Source of the DNA: Epiperipatus broadwayi | Lineage: Eukaryota > Onychophora > Udeonychophora > Euonychophora > Peripatidae | Direction of reading: 5' to 3' | Assembly: GCA_028023455.1 (NCBI GenBank) | Contig: JAQFVV010000514.1 | Span: 1 to 64,000, forward strand | DNA length: 64,000 bases | Part shown: one piece after another, positions 44,131-55,617 of the stretch | Layout of the letters: each line of letters opens with the position of its first letter | How positions within the stretch are numbered: position 1 is the first letter of the stretch | Translations under genes and position numbers: made by a program | The notes under the pieces: model-generated | The model's database searches: none | The model's input: only the letters and a program-made list of their open reading frames with translations | What the model was told of the DNA's origin: nothing

Positions 44131-44904
44131 GGCTTAATGTGTAAATATTTGAAATACAGGCATTCTTCACATACCCGGAGCCCAATAGTTTAAAATCTTG
44201 ATGCTCTTATAAACATAAAATTTAATTAACAAAATAATATCCATTTTATTGTTTGATTAGAATTCTGTAATTATTAAAGATGAACCAAATGTTTTCATGG
44301 ACATAAATTGGTATTGTTCAAACATGAAGCTAGTCGATAAATTATTGATACAAACTTTATATATAATCATCAAGATTAAATAATTTTGTTGATATTCAAC
44401 ACTATTATAAATTTAGTATATAATAATAAAAGGGTTATTTCATGAATTAATCCAGATATAAACTATTAACTAATATCTGTTATATATTTTCAAATAATAT
44501 ATTTTTATTTTGTGTATTACAACTATAGCAGCCAGTTGGATTGATATTTATTTAATTTATAAATATTATTAATAAATTCTAACTTTATTCAATATAGATT
44601 TGGATTACTTTATTAATAGAGCTTAAACAAAATCATTACTTAAATTTATTCCATTACAGGTTTGGCTTGTTCAGTTTATGTAATTCTATTAATTTCAGCT
44701 AACCCATTTATATTGTTACAGATTTGGTGGGGTACAATTTACACTGATACAGATTTTAGCTTTATCCAGTTTGTGGAGTATATACAAATAAACATTCCCA
44801 TTTATCCAATTTATACTGTTACAAATTTTGGCATCCAAAGATTGGTCATGGAAAAATAGTCTTTCTTTCTTGTCCTCATTTATTTCTTACAATATAGATA
44901 ATAA
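44131..44904. other. AT-rich intronic spacer
   Basis: The frame at 44662-44859 is made of loosely repeated ACAGATTT(T/G)GG-like words, so it is not treated as a gene. Confidence 0.45.
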
Positions 44905-44974
44905 AAAACCATAAAACAATACAATACTACATAAAATCCAAATTTTATCTAGTATTGTATTGTTTTATGGTTTT
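44905..44974. repeat. Perfect 25-bp hairpin
   Basis: Arms 44905-44929 and 44950-44974 are exact reverse complements (left arm begins AAAACCATAAAACAATACAA) separated by 20 bases. There are no mismatches, so it is recent or maintained. Possible foldback insertion. No second copy seen in the window. Confidence 0.78.
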
Positions 44975-45767
44975 GTATTTTATTTATTGCTAATACGGTG
45001 TTAGGCAGTTTTGAATTATATATATATCATTTTCACTTTATTGTACTGCTGTTTATAGCCCATAATACCAAATATCCTTTATGTGAGATGTCATAGTTAA
45101 ATGTAATTTTTTAGCATTTATGTACAATCTTTTAGCACTTATGTATAACCAGATAAGTTTAATATATGCTATTCCAAAACCCCTAATTATTATAAGAGTA
45201 TATTTGAAAAGAAACTAAACAACTTTGCTATTCATTTTTATTGAACTATTTTTATTCTTTTAAATATTGTTAACATAAAAAGTGATAATATTAATAAGGT
45301 CATTGAAGGCAAAATCTAATAATCTATAAATTAAAATATTTAAAAATTTTAGCCCTTTTTATATTCTACTAATATTTTTGCAATTTTTATAAATCGAAGC
45401 CTCCAATTTTTAATATGAGAGAATTTAAATTTTATTAAATGGTATAAACTCTAATTAGTTGAATTAAATTGATCATATATTTATAAATTCATCTTTTTAT
45501 TATTAATTTTTTAATAAAATTTAAATGAGTTTTTTATTTTTAGAAGGTTCGTAAGTAAAATGTGACAATTAATTATTTTCTTTCATTTATTAGACTTTTA
45601 TTTAAATTTCAGTTAAAATTAAAAAGCAAAACTCAATATTTAAAAATTTATATGTATTATTGACATAAACCAGTCTTACTTCTATCAAATTAATATGTTA
45701 ATTTTCTTTAAAGCTAAGTCAGTGTCGAGGTTTAAGTAATTAGTAGTTTAAGCACAAGGTATGAATT
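44975..45767. other. AT-rich intronic spacer
   Basis: No supported feature. Confidence 0.5.
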
Positions 45768-46130
45768 CATCATCATCATCATTATTAGCGAACATATTCC
45801 ATCCAAACTAGGCCATCTCTCCAAACAGTTCTGTTATAAGTTCTGTTCCTTAAATATTCTTTTCTTTTTTAAAATCATCAACCAACTTGTTAGCCTTATT
45901 TTTTACCTTTCACATTCTTTTTTTTTTTTCATATGTCATAGCATCGGCCGGAGGCGAACCCGCAACAACCGTCTGCAACCAACTGCTTGCTTGCAAGGCG
46001 ACTGCGCGGACTTTTCGGCTAACAACGCTTGACATCTTTCACATTCGTCTCAGCAGATTTCTACAAAGTAATCCAATTTCTTTTATAATTTCATCATCAA
46101 ATAAATTTACCATTTCAACGCTTCTCTTTT
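45768..46130 (-). pseudogene. Possible LINE 3' end, split by a SINE
   Basis: Starts on the plus strand with a (TCA)n run like the RTE tails, then CGAACATATTCCATCCAAAC, which differs from the RTE consensus here. It may be the 3' end of another LINE. The SINE at 45918-46035 duplicated its sequence CTTTCACATTC. Assignment is weak. Confidence 0.35.
45918..46035 (-). mobile_element. tRNA-derived SINE, class II-like, with 11-bp target-site duplication
   Basis: Exact flanks CTTTCACATTC at 45907-45917 and 46036-46046. Minus orientation: T-run, CATATGTCATAGCATCGGCC, B-box complement GGCGAACCC, long variable arm with GTCTGCAACCAACTGC, and the A-box complement TTTTCGGCTAACAACGC. A clear target-primed insertion. 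Confidence 0.86.
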
Positions 46131-47153
46131 TACGACCTTTTTTCGTTGCTATTTTAGGTTTTATCTTTGTAATAACTAATTCTTTTTCATATAATTTTAC
46201 AGAAATTCACATATATAAGATTTTTCTAAATGGGATATAAAATATTATTTTCTTGACTCAATATATTTGTTGTTTTTTGTTTTTTTTTGCGAAATTGTCT
46301 TTTGTTCACTCCTTTCTGAACAGCTGTTTTCGGTAAAGGATGTATTTTTCTTATTGATCCTTGAGCAAGATTTTAAACAATTCCTAAATTTTATTTAAAT
46401 TTGTTTGATTATTTCTAAAGATTAGAATAACATCTGTTGATACTATTTTTTAAATAGTGTTTATCTCTCTTACTATGCATCAATACATCTTTTAAAAATA
46501 ACCTCATCAATAAACATGTTCGATCTTGAAATATATATTTAATAGTTATTCAAAATATCCAGTTCTCCAGTGTATTTATACTTCATATGAATACACCAGT
46601 CTCCATTAGCTCTGGATTTTTTTTTTTTAAAAAAAAGGGGAGGGGGGCTATATAATTTTTTTTTTGCCCAAATTCCATAAATTTATTTTTTCTCACTTTT
46701 CTGTTTCCAAATTTACACACTTCAATTTTTTCTTTCAAATATTTTCTAATTTTAAGTTAACATCTTCCATGGTAAATTTAAAATGTAATTTATCATATTC
46801 AGCAGCTTTCTGTGCATCTATATAAAATTAGAATTATAAAATGGAAAATTATAAGCATCCAAAAAACGAAATTTTATTAAAATTCTTCCATGATCATGGT
46901 TTCGTCTATTAAGAAATAGACCCTTTCAAGTGAAATTCAACAATATATATATCACACATATATATACAGAAAATAGCCTTCCCATCATTGACTTCAAAAA
47001 CCAACATCCTTTGATGTTAAAGGAAGTTAGTTTTTAAAGTGAATGATGGAAAGATTATTCTGTTTTGCATATGTGGTGATGTATCTTGTTGAATTTCACT
47101 TCAAAATATCTGTTAATAGATGAATCCATGGTCATGGAAGAATTTTAATAAAG
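46131..47153. other. Intronic spacer
   Basis: Holds a long imperfect inverted repeat at about 46860-47150: TTTTATTAAAATTCTTCCAT with its complement at 47136-47155, and a central CTTCCCATCATTGACTTC with complement near 47035. It is about 290 bases and may be a foldback element with arms of 120-140 bases. A T/G-rich run lies at 46620-46665. No gene. Confidence 0.5.
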
Positions 47154-47271
47154 TTTTTTTTTTTTTTCATATGTCATAGCATCGACCGGGAGGTGAACCC
47201 ACAACAACCGTCTGCAACCAACTGCTAGCTTGCAAGGCGGTTGTGCTGACCTCTCGGCTAACAATGCTTGT
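47154..47271 (-). mobile_element. tRNA-derived SINE, class II-like
   Basis: Minus-strand copy: T-run, CATATGTCATAGCATCGACC, GAGGTGAACCC (B-box complement), GTCTGCAACCAACTGC, and ACCTCTCGGCTAACAATGC. It is inserted at the edge of the foldback sequence ending near 47155. Confidence 0.8.
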
Positions 47272-47884
47272 GTTGTAAAGTTATAGGATTTTCTATTTTA
47301 TTTATCATTGCTAGCATTACTAGTATAATGGCAGGCAGTATTTAATTAGAATTGTATACATTTGGTACTTCTCCGTTAGTTCCCATTCTGAAAGATGTAT
47401 CATCAATCTTGATAATGATATTATTCTTTTCAAATCTTTTTTTTTAATCTTGTAACTTCACAAAGTCTGACAATTTTTTTTTTATGATAGAATTTTTTGT
47501 CTTCCTATTTTTGCAGCCTAAATTATAATGATCGAACGTGATGACTATCAAACGGCAGTTGTATGGACAGAATTTGATGATTCCTAGCATTCTTTCTGTT
47601 TAATAATTTCACATAGAAATGAGAACCTTATTTGTACTTAACTTTTATGATCATTGTGCCTCTAACGTAATCTTAAACAATGTCTCAGTCATTAATAATT
47701 AAGACTGTGAGATGTAGTTTTAATAGCTCCTGACTAACTATATTGGTTTATGACTATCGCTGAAGTGGTCATCTGATAATTTACTATATGAAAATTCACC
47801 TAGTGATAGTGGTTGCAAATACAAGAAGCTACAAAATGGACAGTCTTTTTTAGCTCTCGGAAAGAAATGAAAGAATCTACTATC
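47272..47884. other. Intronic spacer
   Basis: No supported feature. Confidence 0.5.
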
Positions 47885-47896
47885 AACTATAGTCAA

Positions 47897-48001
47897 GCAT
47901 TGTTAGCCGAGAGATCATCGCACCCACCTTGCAAGCAAGTAGTTGGTTGCCGACGGATGTGGGTTCGCGTCCTGCCTGATGCTATGACATATCAAAAAGA
48001 A
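47897..48001 (+). mobile_element. tRNA-derived SINE, class II-like, with 12-bp target-site duplication
   Basis: Flanked by AACTATAGTCAA at 47885-47896 and 48002-48013. The head reads GCATTGTTAGCCGAGAGATC with anticodon-arm words CCTTGCAAGCAAG, B box GGGTTCGCGTCCTG, then GATGCTATGACATAT and a short A-rich end. Confidence 0.83.
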
Positions 48002-48013
48002 AACTATAGTCAA

Positions 48014-48256
48014 CTTTTTTTTTGGTAGCTCCCTTAATACATAAAAATGTTTAATAATATAAGACCATGCTGTGCTTTAATGTGTAAATATTGTATTTTT
48101 AAAGAAAATGTTTCTGATGTGTGTGTGTGTGCATGTAAATTTCAATAATTTTGATGAGCTCATAAATAATGTCATAAAAATATTTTATCGTAAATGCTTT
48201 TATTTATGGTGCGCTAAAAACCAAAACAATAGTTGTTTCTTCATCCATAATTGGAA
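48014..48256. other. Short spacer
   Basis: Contains a (TG)n run at 48117-48131. No gene. Confidence 0.5.
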
Positions 48257-48493
48257 CTTTTAGAATGAACTTGAAATAAAAGGATGGGGTATCCACATAG
48301 GGATGGAATTAATTCATTTCTGGACTCTACACACTTTTAGAATGAACTTGAAATAAAAGGATGGGGTATCCACATAGGGATGGAATTAATTCATTTCTGG
48401 ACTCTACACACTTTTAGAATGAACTTGAAATAAAAGGATGGGGTATCCACATAGGGATGGAATTAATTCATTTCTGGACTCTACACACTTTTA
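48257..48493. repeat. Perfect tandem repeat, three copies of 77 bases
   Basis: The unit starts TTAGAATGAACTTGAAATAA and includes GGATGGGGTATCCACATAGG. Copies begin at 48261, 48338 and 48415 and I see no differences among them. Identity across three copies suggests a very recent expansion or homogenisation. Copy number is likely variable, and assemblies could collapse it. Confidence 0.9.
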
Positions 48494-48700
48494 TTTGAAG
48501 TTCAATCTAACAATGCCAATTCTGATTGAAGAAATAATTATTTTTTTCGTTTTTAGTACACAATAAATAAAAGCATTTACTATAAAATATTTTTTATCAC
48601 TATTATTTTTTATTTTTTAGTATTTAGATATTTTGCAATTTTTTTTTTTTTGTTAAGCAATCTATCTCTATATGAATTCAATTTTAAGTGACATATTTAT
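48494..48700. other. Short spacer
   Basis: AT-rich, no feature. Confidence 0.5.
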
Positions 48701-49150
48701 TAAAACAGGCAAAACTCACTATACGTATTGCCACACACAACAAGCTAGAGTAATCAATGGATGCCAGAAGGCTTGTGCGCAAAATCCCCATCTAGTGCCT
48801 ACTCATCCAATATCTCCAGACTAGTTTCTGGCTTGTGACCTTCGTCAGCGAGGAGCCTTGGATCTGAGAGAACTGCACCTAGATCTTAGGATCTAATGCA
48901 ACCCTCCAGCAGTCATCTTTTATCTCCACTTAACTACAAAACTATGAGTCTTAAACTGAAAACACCTTAATGTTTTCAATCCAAGCCCATTAGCTTATAT
49001 AGTCATATGGGTCTGAACTCAGTTCAGTATCATAAATGTCTTTGGTTCATCCATTGATTGCTCTAGATTGCTGGGCGTGGCAATACGTATAGTGAGTTTT
49101 GCCTGTTTTAACAACAGTTATACACAAGCATAAGAGGTGGTGGAAATAAG
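48701..49150 (-). mobile_element. Family A element, long form
   Basis: Inverted ends: AAAACAGGCAAAACTCACTA on the left, and its complement ATAGTGAGTTTTGCCTGTTT near 49084-49107, followed by the family tail AACAGTTATACACAAGCATA. The interior holds a minus-strand hammerhead, ATCTTAGGATCTAATGCAAC, and CTGAACTCAGTTCAGTATC. The terminal GATCATGTGATG motif is lost. No clear target-site duplication. Confidence 0.78.
48804..48866 (-). ncRNA. Type I hammerhead ribozyme, intact core (family A)
   Basis: Minus strand: CAGATCCAAGGCTCCTCG, CTGACGA, stem II GGT/GCC bracketed by A on both sides around CACAA, GAAA, palindrome ACTAGT, GTC, TGGAGATATTGGATG. Outer stem I pairs TTGGAT with ATCCAA. The flanking A-A at the base of stem II departs from the usual G-C pair, a family A trait. 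Confidence 0.75.
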
Positions 49151-50066
49151 TCTTTCAAAATTATATCCAAAAACATATTACATTTTAAACTCTCCATCAT
49201 GGGAAAAGTTAAATCTGGAAATGGAAAATGCTTCTAATTAGGTTATTTCAATAATCAGTAGTCAGAGATGGTTTTAAAGAAAAACCAAGACAAATCAGAC
49301 TTCTATAAAGATATTTTTGGTCTAGTTGTGTTTATAAGACTCGGTTATTAAAACTACTGGAATTGCAATTGTGAAAGACGAGATTGGGTGAGTGTTCCGC
49401 GACCACTTATGAGAAGTAGTTCTCTCAGTGGACAGTCAATATTGCTACTGCTGAAAATTGGGCACAGAGTTACAGATTTCAGTAATGCAATTGCATCCTA
49501 GTCGATGTTATCCCACGACAATGTGCAGATTATTTCGCAAGTTGTTGCAGTTTTATAAGTTTAGACACAACCAAAGCACTTTCTGATCATGTGAAAAACA
49601 TTAGGCCCTAAATAGTTTGATTCTTTTTTGTGTTTGAGTGAGTATAAAAGAGATGAGAGTCAACTGCATCTAGATAGAATGGTGAATAATGAAATGGACG
49701 CATTTAGAAGTAGGAAAATTGTTAGAATTATGAGAACTGTTTTTGTATCATTGGTCTGTCATTTTAAAACAACTTTATTGTCCAATAACTGTAGAAACAA
49801 GAAGTTGTGGTTCAAAAATCTGTGTACATAATTAATCTTTTCTTCAGCTGCTGTTATAGCTCTTCATTGAGGAGAAACGGATTAGTTATTCATTCTCATT
49901 ATTTAAGTAGTTTGTTGCCTAACTTCAAATTATGTAATATGGTTATGTAGGTGGCTTACACTCTTGGTTAAATGATATCTGTGAAAATATTTTACAATCT
50001 TGAAGCATGAAGTAACTATGCATGTGGAAAAAATTATCACTGCAAATGACCGACATTCATTTCCTT
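49151..50066. other. Spacer with complex, unassigned sequence
   Basis: The 49370-49700 part is less AT-rich and not repetitive within the window (for example GTGAGTGTTCCGCGACCACT). Frames are short. It could be an old transposon interior or a conserved non-coding stretch; nothing decides it. Confidence 0.4.
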
Positions 50067-50474
50067 GCATGTTTTGCTACAGTGATAGGGTGGCTGACTT
50101 TGAATCTCATGGTTCATGGTCACATGCCAGCTCTGTATCTTCTGATGCTTCAACTTCTTATGAGCTGCTGAATAATAAACCATTCAATTATTATCTTCTT
50201 TCTGAGTTCCCAGCATGCTTTGCTGTAGCGATAGAGTGGCAGAGTCTGAAATTCCAAGTTCGCAGACTGTAGCCCAGCTCCGTTACTTTCTGATGTTTAA
50301 ACTTTTTATGAGCTCTCGAATAATAAACATTCAATTACTATATTCTTTCTGAGTTTCCCAGCATGCTTTGATGCAATGGTAGAGTGCAGACTCTGCAGTT
50401 AAAGGTTCAAAATCATGGCCCAGCTCTGTCGTTTTTGATTCTCAAACTTTTGAATTTTCCAAGCAATAAACCAT
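50067..50474 (+). repeat. Tandem array of a tRNA-like unit, three copies of about 147 bases
   Basis: Units begin GCATG(C/T)TTTG(C/A)T at 50067, 50213 and 50361. Each has a segment resembling an A box (GATAGAGTGGCAGAGTCTG in unit 2, GGTAGAGTGCAGACTCTG in unit 3), a B-box-like GGTTC or AGTTCG word, and GCCCAGCTC; the first two units each end with an AATAATAAAC segment. Likely a tandem SINE of tRNA origin, distinct from the Gly and class II-like families. The array ends next to a Gly-type SINE. Confidence 0.65.
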
Positions 50475-50481
50475 GTTTTTT

Positions 50482-50580
50482 GTCAAGTGTTGATGGCCTA
50501 TGTTGTTAGCATAGCTGCTTTCCAAGCAGCTGGCTCGGGTTCACTTCCCAGTCAATGCATTTGTCATATGAAGAAAAAAA
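50482..50580 (+). mobile_element. tRNA-Gly-derived SINE
   Basis: Pseudo-tRNA head with A-box region GATGGCCTATGTTGTTAGC, anticodon arm GCTGCTTTCCAAGCAGC, B box GGTTCACTTCCC, then GCATTTGTCATATG and an A-rich tail. Inserted at the end of the tandem tRNA-like array. Confidence 0.8.
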
Positions 50581-50924
50581 ACTGTGTTTTGCCAATTCAG
50601 TTTTTGATACTTAAAATGGAAAACCTCAATATCCATAAAAAGGCAGAATATTTAGATTGTATCTCTTAACTTTCAAAACAATTATTGTTCAAGAAAGACA
50701 TCTATTTTCATCGCAACTAATATAGTGCCGCTGACAAATAAACCCGAAAGTACTAGATAGCAATTCTCTTGAAATTTTTGTTCAAGCCAAACCTACTAGA
50801 GTAAAGGGTATGTTAATCTAGTGATCTTTTATTTCATTTTGTATTCTGAATGCAAGTCACCAATTAAATTATCCAGTAAAATACAATATGATTACCATTT
50901 CTTATGGTTACACAAGCTGTTAAA
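50581..50924. other. Short spacer
   Basis: No feature supported. Confidence 0.5.
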
Positions 50925-51075
50925 ATAGTAGCAACTTTCTCTATCCAGAAATGCCACCTAGTGCAAGCCATGATAATCAATGGATGCTGGAAGGTTTGTG
51001 CATCAAAATAATGTAAATCAAATGCTATAGCTTGTAATTGGGTGGCAGCACTATATGGAGTTGCTACTGTTGAAT
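50925..51075. mobile_element. Family A element, diverged short form
   Basis: ATGCCACCTAGTGCAAGCCA, ATCAATGGATGCTGGAAGG and GGGTGGCAGCACTATATGGA follow the order of the family A terminal stems, strongly diverged. No hammerhead. Confidence 0.55.
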
Positions 51076-52369
51076 TATCTACCTATATAAGTAAACTAAT
51101 TACAATGAAACCGCAGTATCAGTAGATTCATTCTACTGCAATTATATACTATTCTACTTCAATTATATACTATTCTACTCCCCCTTCCTCAGTGGTAAAT
51201 AAATAAAAAAAATAGTAAAATTTATAACTTTAATACATTGTATGATATGGCCACCATATATCCTTTTTGTAATTTCAGAATCCTCTAACATGTTTATTAA
51301 TGTTTTTCCAGGTTGTATTAAAAGCACAAATATTTGGCAAAGTATTTTATATAATGAAATGTTTCTAAAAGGTTTATAAAATTTAGGAAATTCATAAAGT
51401 ATTTTTCTTAAGCATTAAACAGAAATTTATCAATTTAATAATGGCAGAAAAAAGAACTGTAAAATGTTATGGATTGCATCACAAAAGGTAAAACTTAAAG
51501 AATTTATCTGATAATTTGAAGTAGGTATCAGAAAGCAAGGAACATTGTATATACAGTGTATAGTTTCCAAAGTCAATGCAAAAATTAAAAACATCAAATT
51601 ATTAGACCAACAATAGCTGCTGATAACAAGAATTGCTATTATTTTTTTAGCAGAGAAATTGTCCAGAGCACGTTGAATTGTGATTGCTCTTACAGTGTTC
51701 ATTTTATTTACAAAAAGAAAAAAAACATATTGGACAGTATATATTTTTATTTTTTTTATTTATTGGGAAAATATCAATAAGTGGAATCCACCTACAATAA
51801 ATATATATGTAAATGTGCTCTCTCAATCTATTAGTAATAACTTATTATTTTTATAAAAAAAATTTGTTTATGCCATAATTTTTATTTATAAATAAATACA
51901 TTTAAAAAAGTGCCTGTGATATATTTACGTACATGTTGAAAAGTATTCTTAAGTTCAGAAAACACTATCTATTATAATCAAAGCTTATTAATAAAATGTG
52001 AGCTATTATTTGTGATATATGGTGAATGCAAGGTTGGCAGAGAAGGATGGCCACAAAATACAGTGGATATCACATTTTTGCTCTATTTATAATTATCACA
52101 ATTTAATTCTATAACAGTTTTCTGTACAAATTTTGTTTTTGTTCTATGAACTAATTATATACATACATATTCATAAAAAATGTTCAAATCATTCCCCCTC
52201 TCCGAAAATGTTATATTTTTTTCAGCAACACTCTCTGTAAATAAAAATAAATTCTGAATTTCGAACAGTCTACTCAAGCTCAGATTTTATATTTATTCAC
52301 AGAGTGTGTTGTTGAAAAAAACAATCCTTGGGAGTGAATGTTTGTGATGATGGTATTTTAGTTGTATTT
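51076..52369. other. Intronic spacer with an unassigned foldback
   Basis: An inverted pair at about 52208-52240 and 52286-52318 (TTTCAGCAACACTCTCTGTA and TCACAGAGTGTGTTGTTGAA) may be a small MITE. The segment at 52110-52170 (TTCTATGAACTAATTATATA) is repeated at about 61890-61915. A 90-residue minus frame at 51430-51702 has no recognisable motif. Confidence 0.45.
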
Positions 52370-52627
52370 ATACATTTCCATAATTTAATATTAAGTATTG
52401 AATGTCTTAAGAAAAATGAAACTTTATTTAAATGTTTTAATTATATTTAACTGTGAGTAATAGCACACATGGCAGAATGGTCAGTTGGTTAGAGCATTAC
52501 CTTAAAATTCAATATTTAAGAATGTAAAGATCCGGGTTTGATTCCCATGCTAGTACTGTGACTGGTCAGGCCAGCAACACCTGAAGAAGAGAGGAGAATA
52601 ATACCTCTCAAAATATTGTGCACATAC
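52370..52627 (+). mobile_element. Family E element, left portion
   Basis: The left arm ATTTCCATAATTTAATATTA leads to GGTCAGTTGGTTAGAGC (A-box-like), GGGTTTGATTCCC (B-box-like), CCAGCAACACCTGAAGAAG and TCAAAATATTGTGC. The matching 3' part resumes at 55618, so the element appears interrupted. Confidence 0.65.
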
Positions 52628-55617
52628 TGTACCAGTTGGTTTTGTATGTTCACATAACAAGATCTAGCATCTAGGCAAAAGTACTTCGAATCCAATCATG
52701 CGCAAGATACATAAGTTAGGAACACTCATGAATTCTGCCCTATTTGCCTATTCCCCAGATCTACCAACTCATGAGCAACAATCCCGATGATATCGATCTA
52801 ATTTCCTCTCTCACCGCCGGCATCGCTCATCGGAGACACAAAAAGACTAAGCTAAATTTAATGATAGACTAACTTAAAACGAACTGTAATTTAGGAGCAA
52901 TGAAGGCTCGTGACCTTGCATATTAATTATGTATTTTAGCGGAGATCATCTAATCATCATGAACATAACTTATGAATTAATAGTAATTTAAAGAAAAGAA
53001 AGCAATGATTCAAAAATGTATGATATATATTTTAAGATTTATTATATTAATAAAACATAAATAAATGTATCTGATTATTTGTCAGACACTAGCCTTGTAA
53101 ATATTATATAATAGTTGATTTTAGGAACTAAGATTGTCTCTGATTTATACATCAGAAATCAGATTTTACAATAACTTTGCTTATATTTGCAGCTATGCCA
53201 ATAATAAATACCTTAAAGAATTAGCGCTATTAGAAACGTATTATTGAAATACTATCCCACCCCCAGAGAAAACGAAAAATAGCATTTAACTGATTTGAAA
53301 TAGAACAATCATTTAACAAAGAAATATTACATTTGGACAGAATATAATTATTAGATTGGTTTATAAAGTGGCAGACGTGTAGGATGGCTAATGAATATTT
53401 ATATTAATAATACTAAGTCCGTCGCAATGATGTGTATCTTAAATAAGGGGCATAGATGTCTGTTTAGCAAATTCACAACATTACGGCTTTTGGATGTTCA
53501 TGGGTTTACTAGAAATATAATAAAAGGCGGTATGTCTATGACAGCAGATTTATGTGGTCCAGTTATTGATCCTGCTGTGTGCTTCATGAAATTTATTAGA
53601 CAAGAACTACCGATTTACTCTGCAAACATTGGCAGGATCGGTTTATAAACGAAGAGCGGTCAGTGATGCATTTATTGGGCTGGTTTTTCCAGAATGATCC
53701 CCATATAAAGCACGCACATACAACCAAATATGTCCCCAGGGGGGGTAAGCTTGGTTCTTGGACATTGAGAACGATGATGGGGCTTGACTTTGCGATACCT
53801 CCATATAAAAGAGAAGCATGAATATATAATATAAAACAAAGTGGCTTATATGCACGCAACGCTTGAGGATAATGAAGTATATATAGCTTTATAGACTATC
53901 TACTTATTTAATACCCATATATTATAGAATACCCTGCATAATGGTATGATCTAATCGCTAAACAGGCATGGATGATAAATTTAAGTAAATATAGAATTTT
54001 AAGATATAAAGATTCCCCCTACCTTTTTATTTTAAGTTATTCATAACTCCCCACATGTTTAAGAAATACCAATCTCAGTTAATAAATGCTATTATGAAAG
54101 TAAATAAGTTGATACACAAATAAATGGGGTGGTGGTAATAGTTGGGATAAAATATAGATTTTATATATATAAAGTACATTAAAAGTTAAGAATATTGCAT
54201 TATTATTATTTAGAAAGAAAAATAAACATTTTTAGGAAAACAGATGTTGATCTGTTTTCTATAGCAGTTTATAATTTAATGACTTTGTTTTTCCAAAATC
54301 GTAAACACCTGCATAAGTTGAATAAAACTTATTTTTAATTAGCCTACATTCTTAATTACTCCGTAAATAACGGGTAGGAAAAATAGAAATAAAATATATG
54401 TTAGCGATTTTGAAAATATTATTGGCATTTTAAAAACATAAATATATAAAATATAATAAACTAGAGTTATTTGCCACATGGAAATAAAAAATACATTTTA
54501 AGTAGAGGCTTAATGATAGGATAAGTTATATAGAGTTATATTACAGAAAGTTACATAATATCAAAATGTTTAAACATAATATTAGAATAGAGCATTAGGA
54601 TTATAAAGAAGGCTATTTGATAATCAAGAGTGGCTAAAGTTCTTTTACCTTGATATACGGAATAGCAGTCCTTGACACGAGTAATGTTCATCAGCATTAA
54701 TGCACTAGATCTAGGGTTTAAATATGACATGATAGGTAGCATTTATTTACTTTATTGGCAGATATTTAGAGTTCATAAGTATGGGATCCAGAGCTTCATT
54801 ACAGGAAAAGCATATTGGAACAGAGGGGAAGGTGAAATTTCCCCTATTCATGGCACATTGGATAAAATTTCATACTGATGTGAATTTGGTTTAGCATCAT
54901 GAAATTTATGGTTGTCTCTTTGTTGGATTCAAATCCACCAGTAATTATACTCCTATTTTGGTGATGTAGCACAGCAACTACTGCTGGACCTGAGGCATTT
55001 TAAGCACTTAAGCACAGCTAAAATCGGCTGACCAGATCCTTTTTTATCTTGTAAGACTTTTGAAACAATGCAATTATGTTATCAGTTTCTCGAATGATTG
55101 TTTTAAAATAAGTCATATGATTTTAAAACAAGTTGGCGTGGACAAAATTTCCACTAGTGGATTAATTTACTATTACAAAATTGTAATCTTTTTACTTTTA
55201 ACTAATGGGCTTTTCTGGGTAATTATTTTCGAGAAACTTTTTAAAAGAATTGCATCATTTCTGACTGCTAAATTAAATATGAAAAAATAATAAGTTTCAT
55301 ATATGATTTTAATTACAATTTATATATAATATAATTTTTATGATTTCTAAGCAATCTCCTACACTGAAAATATATATATTTATCCATTATGCATGCATAC
55401 ACATGAAAATAATATTAATTATTTATTTATTTAATGGTTTTAGATTAAGATATATAAATATCTATGTTATTTATGTTAAAATAATAAAGCAAAAGAAATA
55501 TACGTACTAATATATATATATATATGTGTGCGTAAGGATGGGTTTGAACATGGTTAGATGGTAGGAGATTGGACATGGGTTGTGAAGCAGGATCTGAGCA
55601 TCAGATCATGTGCTTCA
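52628..55617. mobile_element. Unclassified 3-kb insertion, possibly LTR-related
   Basis: Inferred because a family E copy breaks off at 52627 and resumes at 55618. The inserted segment starts TG and ends CA, with ATAC on both sides (52624-52627, 55618-55621), as for a retroviral-type integrase with a 4-base duplication. No LTR repeats, gag or pol were found. Base composition is uneven: 52680-52900 and 53430-53870 are clearly less AT-rich than the rest of the window. Frames of 85 (53391-53648 +) and 87 residues (53596-53859 -) overlap on opposite strands and match nothing I know. The boundaries could be coincidental. Confidence 0.4.

Noticed and set aside
44662-44859. 65-residue frame preceded by an acceptor-like TTACAG
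   Set aside because: It is built from repeated ACAGATTT-type words and encodes hydrophobic low-complexity peptide; no downstream donor is convincing.
53391-53859. A viral or mitochondrial insertion to explain the less AT-rich island
   Set aside because: Neither standard nor invertebrate mitochondrial reading gave a recognisable protein or rRNA/tRNA order.
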